Shown piece by piece: positions 36,253-36,546 of a stretch of DNA of 36,546 bases (position 1 is the stretch's first letter; each line of letters opens with the position of its first letter). The stretch covers positions 1 through 36,546 of the forward strand of contig NZ_PQWB01000117.1 in assembly GCF_002924365.1 (NCBI RefSeq), in the 5' to 3' direction. The stretch comes from Chromobacterium alticapitis (GTDB taxonomy: Bacteria > Pseudomonadota > Gammaproteobacteria > Burkholderiales > Chromobacteriaceae). Both the position numbers and the translations under genes were made by a program. The notes below the pieces were generated by a model. The model saw only the letters and a program-made list of their open reading frames with translations, searched no databases and was not told the origin of the DNA.

Positions 36253-36546
36253 TTATTCGAAGAAATCTCGCAGCTTGTCCATGAAGGACTTGGATCGCGG
36301 ATTGTGCGTAGCCACGTCGCCCTGGCTGATCGCCTCGAACTCGCGCAGCAATTCCTTCTGGCGATCGGTCAGCTTGACCGGGGTCTCCACCACCACATGG
36401 CAGTGCAGATCGCCAAAGTCCGTGCCGCGCACGGCCTTGACGCCCTTGCCCCGCAGCCGGTAGACGCGGCCGCTCTGCGTTTCCGAGGAGATCTTGACCT
36501 TGGCCATGCCGTCCAGCGTCGGGATTTCCACTTCGCCGCCCAGCGC
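36253..36546 (-). CDS. dnaJ: Chaperone protein DnaJ, C-terminal 97 residues (cut by window edge)
   Basis: Co-chaperone that delivers unfolded substrates to DnaK and stimulates its ATPase. Only the C-terminal domain II and dimerisation region are in the window. [27 protein letters not shown] and [16 protein letters not shown] are the typical DnaJ CTD-II signatures, and the tail ([10 protein letters not shown]) is normal for beta-proteobacterial DnaJ. The frame runs through base 36546, so the J-domain and zinc-finger part lie outside. It is convergent with the porin gene; each has its own terminator. Confidence 0.96.
   Translation of the reverse strand, partial: ALGGEVEIPTLDGMAKVKISSETQSGRVYRLRGKGVKAVRGTDFGDLHCHVVVETPVKLTDRQKELLREFEAISQGDVATHNPRSKSFMDKLRDFFE

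Overview
The window comes from a GC-rich Gram-negative bacterium, most likely a betaproteobacterium of the Neisseriales (Chromobacterium or a close relative). This is inferred from the neisserial-type porin, the glyQ/small secreted protein/glyS arrangement, the two chemoreceptors and the giant trans-AT polyketide synthase. No ribosomal RNA is present, so the species cannot be fixed.

Region 1 (1-17574, + strand) is the 3' part of a single giant PKS gene whose start lies upstream of the window. 5857 codons are visible and contain no acyltransferase domain, so it is a trans-AT assembly line. Reading order: end of a module (KR1-ACP1), KS1-KR2-ACP2, KS2-DH-cMT-ACP3-ACP4 (twin ACPs), KS3-KR3-ACP5, and a terminal module KS4-divergent methyltransferase-like domain-ACP6-thioesterase. 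KS4 has lost its first catalytic His (Gln instead) and is probably non-elongating. The thioesterase carries Cys in place of the nucleophilic Ser. DH and cMT sit in a module without its own KR. I cannot name the product. A strong bidirectional terminator at 17818-17855 marks the end of the cluster in this direction.

Region 2 (17867-27035, all - strand) is mostly core genome. In the direction of transcription: a HemY-type protoporphyrinogen oxidase, glyQ, a small secreted protein, glyS (with its own terminator), a 131-bp tandem repeat, gmhB, plsC, a YgjP-type metalloprotease, gloA and a CitMHS/NhaD-like ion antiporter.

Region 3 (27036-30739) holds two consecutive chemoreceptor genes on the + strand. 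The second has a highly altered signalling tip.

Region 4 (30740-34460, - strand) holds hemB, a terminator-like hairpin, a small membrane protein, and the kbl-tdh threonine-degradation operon (threonine to glycine plus acetyl-CoA). Region 5 (34461-36546) is a long AT-rich control region, a general porin on the + strand with its terminator, and the 3' end of dnaJ on the - strand, cut by the window edge.
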